From Nesterenkonia xinjiangensis (GTDB lineage: Bacteria; Actinomycetota; Actinomycetes; Actinomycetales; Micrococcaceae), in NCBI RefSeq assembly GCF_013410745.1, contig NZ_JACCFY010000001.1:496001-560000 (forward strand): 64,000 nt of DNA, given 5' to 3'. Both the position numbers and the translations under genes were made by a program. Under the pieces are notes generated by a model, which was given only the letters and a program-made list of their open reading frames with translations, searched no databases and was not told the DNA's origin. The first letter of the stretch is position 1. Each line of letters begins with the position of its first letter. Shown here one piece after another: positions 45,128 to 53,212 of the stretch.

Positions 45128-46090
45128 TCAGATGAGTGGGCGGCGCCGACGTAGCGCCTCAGCGACGGCGGCCACCGCTGCACGGAAGTCCGTGCGAAGG
45201 TCCTCCCCATTGACGTGGAGCACCTCCCAGCCTGCCGCCCGGAAGATCGTGTCTCGACGCTGATCCCGGCGGTGCTGATCGGCATCGTAGTGGGTCTTGC
45301 CCTCGTACTGGATGGCGATCTTCCACTCCGGATAGCCAAGATCTGCCCGTGGCGACCAGAGCGAGTCAGGGTGCGCCGGCACCTGCAGCTCCGGCTCAGG
45401 CAGGCCCGCCTCGACCAGTGCCAGCCGAAGCAGCGTCTCCGGCGGAGAATCCGCGCCCACGCGAACATCCTGGAGCGCCAGTCGGGCGGTCCGTCGACCC
45501 CTCACCCGGCGAGTCATCTCCACCACCTCGTGCAGTTCGTCGATCGTGGCGAAGGGCTCAGACCGTCCTTCGTACCGGTCATAGGGGCGGCGCACGAACT
45601 GGTCTCCCAGGACGACCAACTCCCGCTGTGAACAGACTTCCGCCAGTTCGAGCCAGTTTCGCGGTGCGGAGCTGACGGAGACGCCGTCGAACTCCACCAC
45701 ATCCTGATCTCTCACCGCGCGCCGGTGCCCGACCACGCCTGTGCGCTCCACACGCGTATCCGGCGAGGGCCTCTGGGTCAGATGGACGCGGCGGTCCATC
45801 GCCAGGTGTCGCGGAAGATCCACGCCTCGCAGCTGGGCCGCTGTGGTGTCAGAGATCCACGCCTCGGGGTGCTCCGACGTCAACGCTCGGGCCACAAGAT
45901 GATGGCGCCTCTCCGGTAGCGTGCGCTCCACCAGCTCCGTGGCAGCATAGACTCCCGCTCCCAACGGGACGACGTCGTCATAGGCGAGGCGCCGTTCGTC
46001 GACGCCCATGGCCACGGCCTGTGCACGGGTGAAGGCCGAGCCCAGGAGCGGCTCAGGAAGGGGATGGCGACGGGGCGATCGTCGAGGCAT
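45128..46090 (-). CDS. DUF559 (VSR-like nuclease fold) protein with AbiEi-like N-terminus
   Basis: A 320-residue protein of a type common in Micrococcales. The N-terminus (AFTRAQAVAMGVDERRL) looks like the winged-helix of AbiEi-type antitoxins. The C-terminus has the DUF559 endonuclease-like core: SPPETLLRLALVEAGLPEPE, then SPRADLGYPEWKIAIQYEG and GWEVLHVNGEDL, with Asp, Glu and Gln-Tyr-Glu at the positions expected for a PD-(D/E)XK/VSR active site. No partner toxin is seen. The gene is bracketed by two related palindromes. Function unproven. Confidence 0.8.
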   Translation of the reverse strand: MPRRSPRRHPLPEPLLGSAFTRAQAVAMGVDERRLAYDDVVPLGAGVYAATELVERTLPERRHHLVARALTSEHPEAWISDTTAAQLRGVDLPRHLAMDRRVHLTQRPSPDTRVERTGVVGHRRAVRDQDVVEFDGVSVSSAPRNWLELAEVCSQRELVVLGDQFVRRPYDRYEGRSEPFATIDELHEVVEMTRRVRGRRTARLALQDVRVGADSPPETLLRLALVEAGLPEPELQVPAHPDSLWSPRADLGYPEWKIAIQYEGKTHYDADQHRRDQRRDTIFRAAGWEVLHVNGEDLRTDFRAAVAAVAEALRRRRPLI

Positions 46091-46153
46091 GCGATGAGTG
46101 TGCCGTAGATCGATGACCGCCTGCAGGCGTTATCCACAGGTTCGCTCCGCGCT

Positions 46154-46230
46154 CCGTCGAGCGGGGGATCTGCAGGCACTTAACTGCCTGTATGGGCGAG
46201 TTAGCTGCCTGTATATCCCCCACTCGACGG
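46154..46230. repeat. Palindromic hairpin element B, upstream of the DUF559 gene
   Basis: Arms CCGTCGAGCGGGGGAT (46154-46169) and ATCCCCCACTCGACGG (46215-46230) are complementary apart from one base. Inside are an imperfect direct repeat TTAACTGCCTGTAT / TTAGCTGCCTGTAT and a hairpin CAGGCA/TGCCTG at 46173-46190. The outer arm matches element A at 44996-45069. Confidence 0.88.
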
Positions 46231-46257
46231 TGGGAGGTGGTGGGAGAGGGAGAAACG

Positions 46258-48378
46258 TCAGCGGGTGAGTTCTAGCCGCGGGATGCCCACCGGTTCGAAA
46301 CCGAACACCTGCCCGTAGAAGCTCAGCGAGGCTTCCTGGGCGGCGATGATGTTCTCCGCCTTCCTGAAGCCGTGCTGCTCCCCCTCGAAGAGCAGGTAGG
46401 CATGCGGGATCCCCTTGGCGGCCAGCGCATCGCGGAACATCTCCGCCTGATTCGGCGGCACGATCGGATCTTCGTCGCCCTGGAGCAGCAGCACCGGGCA
46501 GGACAGCGAGTCCACGTGGTTCAGCGGTGCACGCTCCACGTAGACGGACGCCTCCTCCGGGTACCGGCCGATCAGTCCGTCCAGGTACCGGGACTCGAAG
46601 TCATGGGTGTCCTGAGCCAACGCGACGGCGTCAGCCACCCCGAAGCTGGAGACCCCCGCGGAGAACTCCTCGGTGCGGGTCAGGCAGGCCAGCGTGGTCC
46701 AGCCGCCCGCACTGCCCCCTTCGATGCCCAGCCGCTCCCCGTCGGCGATGCCGGCCCTCACCAGGTGCCGCATCACCTCCACGGTGTCCTCGACGTCGAC
46801 CACGCCCCACTGGCCCTTGAGCCGGTCACGGTAGGTCCGCCCGAAGCCGGTGGAGCCCCCGTAGTTGATGTCCACCACGCCGATCCCTCGCGAGGTGTAG
46901 TACGCGATCCCCAGTGACAGCCCGACGGCGGCCTGCCCGGTGGGGCCCCCGTGGACCTGCGCGATGTACGGCGGCAGCTCTCCCTCGGGCGCCTGCGCCC
47001 CGGCGTTGCGCGGCCGGTAGAGCACCGCGTGGACCTGCTGGCCTGCGGCAGCGGTGACAGTGATCGGTTCGGGCACCGGCAGCAGCCCCGGGTCCGGGGC
47101 GTCCTCGCGGGAGGAGCGCACCGTATGGAGCCCCTCGATCCGCCAGCCGTCGGCCCTGCCGGCCCCATCGTCCCCGACTCCTCGGACCAGCGCCCCCGCG
47201 TGCACCCCCGAGAACTCCTCGGGAGACACCCCGGCGAAGGCGAGCAGGCCGTCCGCGCGGTGCCGCACCCCGGTGATCATGGTGTGCGGCAGGTCCAGTT
47301 CTCGCACAACACCGGCCGGGATGTCCAGCACCCCGAGACGGTCGACGGCGGTCCCATGAACCACCAGGGCGGTGTCGGCGTCGAGCAGGGTGAGCCAGGT
47401 CTGGCCGAGCTGCCACAGCGGCCCGGCGAACTCCTGCTCAGCGACCTCCGGATCACCGGCAGGACCGGATGTCAGCACCGGGCGCGGATCCTTCCCGAGG
47501 GTGGCGGTCCAGGGGTTCCACCACCCGGTCCGGTCGGAGAGCCAGATCAGCCGGGAGGCGTCGCGCCACTCCGGCTGCAGCACGGAGGTGCCGGTGTCGC
47601 CGTCGAGCACGGCGTCCTCGACGACGACGCCGGCCTCCACCCTGCCCACACGCAGTTCGGTGCCGTCCCAGGGCATCTGCGGGTGCTCCCAGGAGATCCA
47701 GGCCAGGTGCGCACCGTCGGGCGAGAGCCGCGGGTGGGCGACGAAACGCGATGACGGGGTCACCCGCCGGATCAGGGTGGCGTCATCGGCGGCGGACCCG
47801 TCCAGCGGCACCGCGGCGACGTACCGTTCGATGCCCTCTGCACCGGTGTGGTCCTCACAGATCCACCAGACCTCGTCGTCGTGTCCGGGCCGCTGCACGT
47901 GCACGGGCTGGGCCCAGCGCAGCGAGGGCCCCGCGGCAGAGGCCACGGTCTCGCCGATCGGACTGAGCGGCGTGGGGGCCTCACCTTCCCGGAAGCGGTG
48001 GATGCGCTGGTCGGCGAAGTTCACGAACAGGATCAGCGGAGAGTCCCGGCCATCGTCGATCGCCAGCCACGAGGCTCCGCCATATTCGTGCACGCGCGAG
48101 CGAGCGTTGTAGGGGGCAGGCAGCACGGTGACGGTCTCCACCGGCCCGAGCCCGTGGGACGTCACACCGGGCCGTCGCACCGGCCGCGCGCTGCGCACGA
48201 TGGCCTGACGCCCGTCCTCGGCGGCCAGCCCCTCGGTCCACCACAGGTGGCCGCCCACCAGAGAGGGTGCGGAGACCCGGTTCCCTCCGACGGCGAGCTG
48301 CTCGGCGGTGATGCTGGAGGGCCACTCCCCGAAGGGCAGGGTGGCGGGGGTCGTCGTGGGGCGTATGGCGTCAGACAT
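46258..48378 (-). CDS. Prolyl oligopeptidase family serine peptidase (S9, acylaminoacyl-peptidase type)
   Basis: A 706-residue cytosolic peptidase. The first 430 residues form a WD40-like beta-propeller (HEYGGASWLAIDDG, RLSPDGAHLAWISW). The catalytic domain has Ser in IEGGSAGGWTTL, Asp in LLQGDEDPIVPP and His in GEQHGFRKAEN. There is no signal peptide. It would cleave short peptides with access gated by the propeller. It ends 27 bases before element B and is followed on the same strand by the DUF559 gene. Confidence 0.93.
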   Translation of the reverse strand: MSDAIRPTTTPATLPFGEWPSSITAEQLAVGGNRVSAPSLVGGHLWWTEGLAAEDGRQAIVRSARPVRRPGVTSHGLGPVETVTVLPAPYNARSRVHEYGGASWLAIDDGRDSPLILFVNFADQRIHRFREGEAPTPLSPIGETVASAAGPSLRWAQPVHVQRPGHDDEVWWICEDHTGAEGIERYVAAVPLDGSAADDATLIRRVTPSSRFVAHPRLSPDGAHLAWISWEHPQMPWDGTELRVGRVEAGVVVEDAVLDGDTGTSVLQPEWRDASRLIWLSDRTGWWNPWTATLGKDPRPVLTSGPAGDPEVAEQEFAGPLWQLGQTWLTLLDADTALVVHGTAVDRLGVLDIPAGVVRELDLPHTMITGVRHRADGLLAFAGVSPEEFSGVHAGALVRGVGDDGAGRADGWRIEGLHTVRSSREDAPDPGLLPVPEPITVTAAAGQQVHAVLYRPRNAGAQAPEGELPPYIAQVHGGPTGQAAVGLSLGIAYYTSRGIGVVDINYGGSTGFGRTYRDRLKGQWGVVDVEDTVEVMRHLVRAGIADGERLGIEGGSAGGWTTLACLTRTEEFSAGVSSFGVADAVALAQDTHDFESRYLDGLIGRYPEEASVYVERAPLNHVDSLSCPVLLLQGDEDPIVPPNQAEMFRDALAAKGIPHAYLLFEGEQHGFRKAENIIAAQEASLSFYGQVFGFEPVGIPRLELTR

Positions 48379-48394
48379 GACGCCAGTCTAGAGA

Positions 48395-48808
48395 TCAGCG
48401 CACGGCGTCGGTGCCGGGGCGCTCCTCGTCGGGCTCGGCGGACTGCGCCTCGGGGTCTTCTGCGGAGCTCTCCGGGGGCGCTTCTGCTGCGGGGCCGAAA
48501 CGCTCGGCCGCTGCGGCGTCGCGGGCATGCCGCTGGGCTTCGGAGATCTCTGCCGGGACCACCTCGCCCGGAAACTCAGGCTCCTCGCCGGCCAGCTCGG
48601 CCTCCACCTGAGTGCGGTACTTCATGCGCCTCATGCGCTTGGCGAGATCACGGACCACGAAGATCAGCAGCACGACGATCAGTGCAGTGAACAGGAACCC
48701 CTCGATGCCGGGGCTGATGTCAGACTCTTCCAATCCGGGGCGCAGGTCGGGCGCGTCACCACCGCCCCCTCCGGGCCACCAGTTCGTCAGTGCTGGGAAT
48801 GGATGCAC
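48395..48808 (-). CDS. Hypothetical single-pass membrane protein
   Basis: A 137-residue protein with one clear membrane helix (GFLFTALIVVLLIFVVRDLA, about 36-55), a basic patch RRMRRMKYR just inside, and a Pro/Glu/Ala-rich disordered C-terminus. It is located directly upstream of the prolyl oligopeptidase gene in the same direction, 16 bases apart. I do not recognise the family. A short protein of unknown function also sits near mca in M. tuberculosis (Rv1083), but similarity is not claimed. Confidence 0.7.
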   Translation of the reverse strand: MHPFPALTNWWPGGGGGDAPDLRPGLEESDISPGIEGFLFTALIVVLLIFVVRDLAKRMRRMKYRTQVEAELAGEEPEFPGEVVPAEISEAQRHARDAAAAERFGPAAEAPPESSAEDPEAQSAEPDEERPGTDAVR

Positions 48809-48895
48809 GGGAGTCTCTCGCCTCTGGTCCGAAGTCTGTCGCTTGTCCGAAGGCCAAGTCTACGCCGTGTAGAAATCGAAAGCACACGCGGCAGG

Positions 48896-49219
48896 TCAGG
48901 TCGATCCCCGCTCATCGCGGGAGGCTGCGAGGATCTTCTCCAGCGCTGCGACATGACCGGTGTAGGCCTCTCGACCGGTCTCGGTCAGCGAGACCAGCAG
49001 CCGGGACCGCCCGGCACGGAGGAAGGGGGCCTGCCGAGCATACCCCGCCTCCGCGAGCTGACCGAGATGCTTGCTCAACGCAGACTTCGACAGCCCGGTG
49101 CGCCGCTGGATCTCGGAGAACTCGATGCCGCCGGCCTGGGAGAGCATCGCGCTGATGCGCAACCGGTGCGGCGCATGGATGAGCGGATCGAAGCGCGGCT
49201 CGGGCGAAGGGTCAGGCAC
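48896..49219 (-). CDS. MarR/ArsR-like winged-helix regulator
   Basis: A 107-residue winged-helix DNA-binding protein: LIHAPHRLRISAMLSQAGGI, then FSEIQRRTGLSKSALSKHLG as the recognition helix region and ARQAPFLRAGRSRLLVSLTETGR, in part, as the wing. Such short proteins normally dimerise and repress the gene pair they belong to. The GTG at 49219 overlaps the end of the membrane gene by 8 bases; an ATG at 49237 is also possible. The perfect palindrome at the membrane gene's start is its most likely operator. Confidence 0.85.
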   Translation of the reverse strand: MPDPSPEPRFDPLIHAPHRLRISAMLSQAGGIEFSEIQRRTGLSKSALSKHLGQLAEAGYARQAPFLRAGRSRLLVSLTETGREAYTGHVAALEKILAASRDERGST

Positions 49220-49679
49220 GACGCCGGATCCGGACATAGAACAGGTCCACCACGACGATGAATCCCGCGAGCAGGGCGCCCCCCGCGATCCACACCCAGG
49301 AGCCGAGCATGCTCTCCAACAGCAACGGGGAGAGCGCCAGGAGTACGACCACGATCGACGCCGGCACCACCCGTCGCCAGCGGACATCCATCCTGACATA
49401 GCCCTTTGGCGGATTCGCCGTGAGCACGAGCCAGAGCACCAGGCCGGCCGCTGCCAACGCCAGCACGGACAGCGTCACCTGAAGAGCGGGCGACGAGCCT
49501 CCCACCCCCTGATTGACGAAGCCGAGCAGGAGCATCACGGCCAGGGCAGGGACGTACCACCGGGAGAAACCTCTGTAGAGGGTCTGGTCCTCCTCAGCGC
49601 GTGCGGCCTCCAGCGCCTCCCTGGCGGCCTCCACACCAGGGAGCTCGTGGGGCGACGGGCGATCACTCGGAGTTGCCAT
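49212..49679 (-). CDS. Membrane protein paired with a winged-helix regulator
   Basis: A 155-residue protein with four hydrophobic segments (YVPALAVMLLLGFVNQG, LSVLALAAAGLVLWLVL, VPASIVVVLLALSPLLL, WVWIAGGALLAGFIVVVDLFY) and a charged N-terminus. Family not recognised. It is first in a two-gene operon with a MarR/ArsR-like regulator. The start ATG lies inside one arm of a 17-bp perfect inverted repeat, and a promoter placed there would make a leaderless mRNA. It could be the transporter or sensor controlled by that regulator. Confidence 0.8.
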   Translation of the reverse strand: MATPSDRPSPHELPGVEAAREALEAARAEEDQTLYRGFSRWYVPALAVMLLLGFVNQGVGGSSPALQVTLSVLALAAAGLVLWLVLTANPPKGYVRMDVRWRRVVPASIVVVLLALSPLLLESMLGSWVWIAGGALLAGFIVVVDLFYVRIRRRA

Positions 49680-49715
49680 AAGGGAAACTCTAATTCTCAG
49701 TTTCCCTTATGGCAA
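49673..49715 (-). promoter_or_regulatory. Perfect 17-bp inverted repeat over promoter and start codon
   Basis: Arms TTGCCATAAGGGAAACT and AGTTTCCCTTATGGCAA are perfect complements around nine bases. On the minus strand TTGCCA (-35), 17 bases and TAGAGT (-10) fall within the repeat, and the ATG lies 7 bases on, in the second arm. It would serve as operator and promoter at once. Confidence 0.75.
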
Positions 49716-49725
49716 CACGCCGTGA

Positions 49726-50748
49726 TCAGCGCAGACCCGCGAACAGATCGTGTTCGGGCAGCTGCGTGTCCACCCGAGAGTCGATGAGCACGTAGTCGTC
49801 GTAGGGCCACACCTTGCGCAGGAAGTCGTTGGGAGTGGCGAAGAAGAACCCATCCGGCTCCACCTGGGTGCGGTGGGCGCGCAGGGCGCGATCCCGGTGT
49901 TCCAGGTAGTCCCCGACCGGCACCTGGGTGGTGACCTGATGCTTGGTCAGCCAGGGCACCTCGCCGTCCTCGTCGAATCGGGCCAGACGCTCCCCGTAGG
50001 GCGAGTCGAAGCCCGCCTCGACCAGCGCCTCGTGGATGGCACGGAACCGCCCCGGGTTGAACGCACGATCGTAGTAGAGCTTCTGCGGCTCCCAGGGCTC
50101 CCCGGCATCCGGGTAGAGTCCGGCGTCTCCTGCCGCATGGAAGGCGTCCACGGTGATCTTGTGGGACATGATGTGATCCGGGTGCGGGTAGCCCCCGGAC
50201 TCGTCGTAGCTGATGATCACATGCGGCCGGAACCGGCGCACCAGACGCACCAACGGGTAGGCCGCCTGCTCCAGGGGCAGTGCCGCGAACGACCCGGCCG
50301 GCAGCGGCGGCATCGGGTCGCCCTCGGGCAGCCCGGAGTCCTCGAAGCCGAGCCAGACATGCTGGACGCCGAGCGCCTCGGCGGCCTCACGCATCTCCAC
50401 CCGACGTACTCCGGGCAGATCCCGATGGCACTGCTGCAGCTCCCCGGCGGCGGCGTTCAGCAGATCACCGCGCTCCCCGCCCGTCGCCGTGGCGACCATG
50501 ACCTCCGCGCCGGCATCCGCATAGGCGGCCATCATCGCCGCGCCCTTGGAAGACTCATCGTCGGGATGAGCGTGCACGGCCAGCAGACGCAGCCCGGCTG
50601 AACGCGGCACATGCTCGTGGTGCTCCGCCGCGTGCGGGTCGACGGCGTCGCGGAGCCCGCGAGGGGGACGGACCGTCGCGGCGTCCTTGCGGATCACCGG
50701 CGTCGAGGCGGCGAGGGGGTCGGCGGGGTGGTCTGGGGTCGGGGTCAC
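49726..50748 (-). CDS. mca: Mycothiol S-conjugate amidase
   Basis: Mca cleaves mycothiol conjugates of toxins to a mercapturic acid and GlcN-inositol, a detoxification step limited to actinobacteria. The 340-residue protein has the LmbE-fold zinc site HAHPDDESSKG and GGYPHPDHIMSHK. Length and motifs favour Mca over the deacetylase MshB. The start is the GTG at 50748. It is divergent from the DUF4307 gene, as commonly seen in this phylum. It shows that the organism makes mycothiol. Confidence 0.95.
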   Translation of the reverse strand: MTPTPDHPADPLAASTPVIRKDAATVRPPRGLRDAVDPHAAEHHEHVPRSAGLRLLAVHAHPDDESSKGAAMMAAYADAGAEVMVATATGGERGDLLNAAAGELQQCHRDLPGVRRVEMREAAEALGVQHVWLGFEDSGLPEGDPMPPLPAGSFAALPLEQAAYPLVRLVRRFRPHVIISYDESGGYPHPDHIMSHKITVDAFHAAGDAGLYPDAGEPWEPQKLYYDRAFNPGRFRAIHEALVEAGFDSPYGERLARFDEDGEVPWLTKHQVTTQVPVGDYLEHRDRALRAHRTQVEPDGFFFATPNDFLRKVWPYDDYVLIDSRVDTQLPEHDLFAGLR

Positions 50749-50848
50749 AGGTGATCTCCGTGGCTGGTGGGCTCGGTGAGGGTCCGGGATCGGGTCGGTT
50801 CTGATCGAACGTCATCGTCCCTCGACGCATCAGAACCCCTCGAGACAC

Positions 50849-50854
50849 TAGAAT
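50849..50854 (+). promoter_or_regulatory. -10 hexamer of the DUF4307-modAB operon
   Basis: TAGAAT ends 7 bases before the ATG at 50862, again a leaderless layout. Confidence 0.45.
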
Positions 50855-50861
50855 AATCCCG

Positions 50862-51284
50862 ATGAGTCACTCGACCGCCCCGCACAGCCTCGCCGAGCGC
50901 TACGGCGCCCCGAAGCGGCCCCTCTCGTCCCGGACGCGCGTCGGGCTCGTGGTCGGTGCGCTGGTCGCAGCTCTGGCGGTGGCCGTGTACTTCACCGTGG
51001 GCAACACGGTGGGTCAGCTCACCTCGAAGGACGTCGGTTACATCATCCACTCAGACACCTCGGCCTCGGTGGACTATGAGCTCACGAAGGACTTCGACGC
51101 CACTGTGCAGTGCATGGTGCAGGTGCTCGACGACTCCTACGCCATCGTGGGCGCCAAGACTGTGACCATCGGCCCGCACGAAGGCAGCGGTTCGGCGGAC
51201 CGCAGCCAGTACTTTCGCACAGATGTGCGCACCGAGTACCGCGGAGTCACCGGCATCGTGGACTCCTGCTGGGAGCTGGGCTGA
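50862..51284 (+). CDS. DUF4307 family membrane protein
   Basis: A 140-residue protein with a basic N-terminus containing LAERYGAPKRPLS, one membrane helix (VGLVVGALVAALAVAVYFTV, about 27-46) and an extracytoplasmic domain with two Cys residues. This is the actinobacterial DUF4307 family, usually divergent from mca, function unknown. Its stop overlaps the modA start (TGATG), so it is translated with the molybdate-type transporter genes. Confidence 0.88.
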   Translation: MSHSTAPHSLAERYGAPKRPLSSRTRVGLVVGALVAALAVAVYFTVGNTVGQLTSKDVGYIIHSDTSASVDYELTKDFDATVQCMVQVLDDSYAIVGAKTVTIGPHEGSGSADRSQYFRTDVRTEYRGVTGIVDSCWELG

Positions 51285-52123
51285 TGCGACCAGGCTCGTT
51301 GATGCACCGCATGCGCGGTGTCATCGCGCTGGTCCTGCTGGTGTGCTTCGTGGCCGCCTTCGTGCTCACCGCCTGCGACGGCGACTCCCCCGATCCCGAG
51401 TCCGCCGCCACTCCGGACTCCGAGGTGGTGGTGCTCGCCGCCGCCTCGGTGGAGCCGGTGCTGCAGCGGATCGAACAGGGCCTGCAGGAGCGCGACGCCG
51501 GACTCACGCTGGCCGCTGAGTACGGCGGCACCTCGACGCTCGTCTCGCAGATCAGGTCAGGCCGCCCCTTCGACGTCGTCATCACCGCCTCCCGAGCGCA
51601 CATGGGCGAACTGGTCGAGGACGGCCACGTCAGCAGAGACGCCTACCCGGTGGCCACCAATCGGCTCGCCCTGGTCGTCCCCGCGGAGAACCCCGCCGGC
51701 GTCGACAGCTTCGACGACTTCATCGCCCACGCCGACGACCTCCTCACCGCGACCTGCGCACCGGAGGTCCCCTGCGGTGAGCTGACGCGCACCATGGAGG
51801 AGGAGCTCGGGGTCGAGGTCCACACCGACACGGAGGAGACGTCGGTGTCCTCGGTGATGACGAAGGTGCGGATGGCAGAGGTCGACGCCGGCTTCACCTA
51901 CATCACCGATGCCCGCGCCGCCGGAGACGAGGTGCAGGTCTTCGAGATTCCGGACTTCGCGAACAACGACACACAGATCTGGGCGGCCATCGCCGCCGAG
52001 CCCGAGGACCGCGAGGCCGCCGAGCAGCTCCTCACCCTGGTGGCCGGCGAGACCGGACGCACCGCCTTCGAGGAGGCCGGCTTCCTGCCCCCTCCGGCCG
52101 CTGAAGCCTCGAGCACTGACTGA
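51284..52123 (+). CDS. modA: Molybdate-type ABC transporter substrate-binding lipoprotein
   Basis: A 279-residue exported binding protein. The lipoprotein signal ends at VLTACDG. The mature part has VVVLAAASVEPVLQRI, EYGGTSTLVSQIRSGRPFDV, in part, VITASRAHM and NRLALVVPAENP, the molybdate/tungstate oxyanion pocket of ModA. An alternative start exists in the DUF4307 frame but the ATG at 51284 gives the signal peptide directly. modB follows 6 bases after its stop. No ATPase gene is adjacent. Confidence 0.92.
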   Translation: MRPGSLMHRMRGVIALVLLVCFVAAFVLTACDGDSPDPESAATPDSEVVVLAAASVEPVLQRIEQGLQERDAGLTLAAEYGGTSTLVSQIRSGRPFDVVITASRAHMGELVEDGHVSRDAYPVATNRLALVVPAENPAGVDSFDDFIAHADDLLTATCAPEVPCGELTRTMEEELGVEVHTDTEETSVSSVMTKVRMAEVDAGFTYITDARAAGDEVQVFEIPDFANNDTQIWAAIAAEPEDREAAEQLLTLVAGETGRTAFEEAGFLPPPAAEASSTD

Positions 52124-52129
52124 CCCTCC

Positions 52130-52930
52130 ATGGCCCGACACGTCGACCGCCTCCCCGGCGTGCTGTGGCTGCCCGCCCTTGTCGGCGCTGCGCTGCTGAC
52201 CCTGCCGGTGCTCGCCCTGCTCCTGCAGGCCGACCTTCTGGCGGTCCCGGCCCTGCTGTCCTCGCCGGTCACTCGTGACGCCCTCGCCCTCAGCTTCCAG
52301 ACGGCGACGGCGGCGACTCTCCTGTGCGTAGTCTGCGGAGTCCCGCTGGGGGTGCTGATGGCGCGCGGCAAGTCCGTCCTGCTGCGTTGGGCGCGCCCGC
52401 TGGTACTGCTGCCCCTGGTGCTGCCGCCGGTGGTGGCGGGTGTGGCCCTGCTGTCCGCCTTCGGCCGCATGGGCCTGATCGGAGCGCCCCTGCAGGCTCT
52501 TGGCGTCCAGATCACCTTCACCTGGGTGGCGGTGGTGCTCGCCCAGGCCTTCGTCGCGATGCCGTTCATGGTGCTCTCGGTGGAGTCTGCCCTGTCCTCG
52601 CTGGACCGGCAGTACGAGGAGGCCGCCGCGACCATGGGGGCCGGTCCGCTGGCCGCGCTGTGGTGGGTGGTCCTTCCGCTGATCCGCCCCGGCGTGTTGG
52701 CCGGCACCGTGCTGTGCTTCGCCCGCTGCTTGGGCGAGTTCGGCGCCACTCTGGCCTTCGCAGGCTCGGCCTCCGGCACCACCCGCACCGCGCCGATCGA
52801 GGTCTACCTGCTGCAGCAGTCCGACCCCGAGGCCGCCGCCGCCCTGGCGGTGGTGATGATCGCCGTCGCGCTGGTCGTGGTCGGGCTGGTCTATGGGCCT
52901 GGACGGCGGCTGTTCACCCCGCTGCGCTGA
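52130..52930 (+). CDS. modB: Molybdate-type ABC transporter permease
   Basis: A 266-residue inner-membrane permease of the ModB/CysT type with five or six helices. The coupling loop that contacts the ATPase is EEAAATMGAGPLAALWWVVLP (read in two parts: EEAAATMGAG and ALWWVVLPLIRPG), followed by LCFARCLGEFGATLAFAG. It is immediately behind modA. The usual next gene, modC, is missing; greA follows instead after a 282-base regulatory gap. Confidence 0.92.
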   Translation: MARHVDRLPGVLWLPALVGAALLTLPVLALLLQADLLAVPALLSSPVTRDALALSFQTATAATLLCVVCGVPLGVLMARGKSVLLRWARPLVLLPLVLPPVVAGVALLSAFGRMGLIGAPLQALGVQITFTWVAVVLAQAFVAMPFMVLSVESALSSLDRQYEEAAATMGAGPLAALWWVVLPLIRPGVLAGTVLCFARCLGEFGATLAFAGSASGTTRTAPIEVYLLQQSDPEAAAALAVVMIAVALVVVGLVYGPGRRLFTPLR

Positions 52931-52972
52931 GCCGCTCACCGTTTCGCCCAGGTTGCCCTCGCGGCCGCACCG

Positions 52973-53001
52973 TTGAGGTTCTGCCGCGACAGCACTACGA
53001 T
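52973..53001 (+). promoter_or_regulatory. greA: greA promoter
   Basis: TTGAGG (52973-52978), a 17-bp spacer and TACGAT (52996-53001) form a good sigma70 promoter. Initiation near 53008 gives a leader of about 205 bases before greA. Confidence 0.7.
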
Positions 53002-53019
53002 TGTGGAAACGCAGAACAA

Positions 53020-53078
53020 CCCCGCCGGGGAGCGACCGGGCCAGAGGTCCGGGACGTATGTCCTCAGGCGGGGTCTTT
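53020..53078 (+). promoter_or_regulatory. Attenuator-like hairpin in the greA leader
   Basis: CCCCGCC (53020-53026) pairs perfectly with GGCGGGG (53067-53073), followed by TCTTT. Inside is a second stem at 53036-53052. The element starts about 12 bases after the likely transcription start, so it could end transcription early or act as a small RNA. The remainder of the leader (53079-53212) is GC-rich with further pairing potential. Confidence 0.5.
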
Positions 53079-53212
53079 GCATGTACGACGAGGAACCTCA
53101 CGGCATCGCTGTCTGGACGGGAAACCCCCGGCACGGAGGGCGATGCCGACTGATGTGGCGGCGGACCCTCCGTCCGCGGCCGGGTTCCTCCTCAGACCCG
53201 AGGAGATCAACA

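Noticed and set aside
45128-46090. AbiE-type toxin-antitoxin system
   Set aside because: Only the AbiEi-like N-terminus is visible; no AbiEii nucleotidyltransferase toxin gene lies on either side.
52981-53078. Possible small SRP RNA or tRNA-like RNA before greA
   Set aside because: The SRP tetraloop domain and any tRNA T-arm or anticodon arm are absent; a leader attenuator explains the pairing better.
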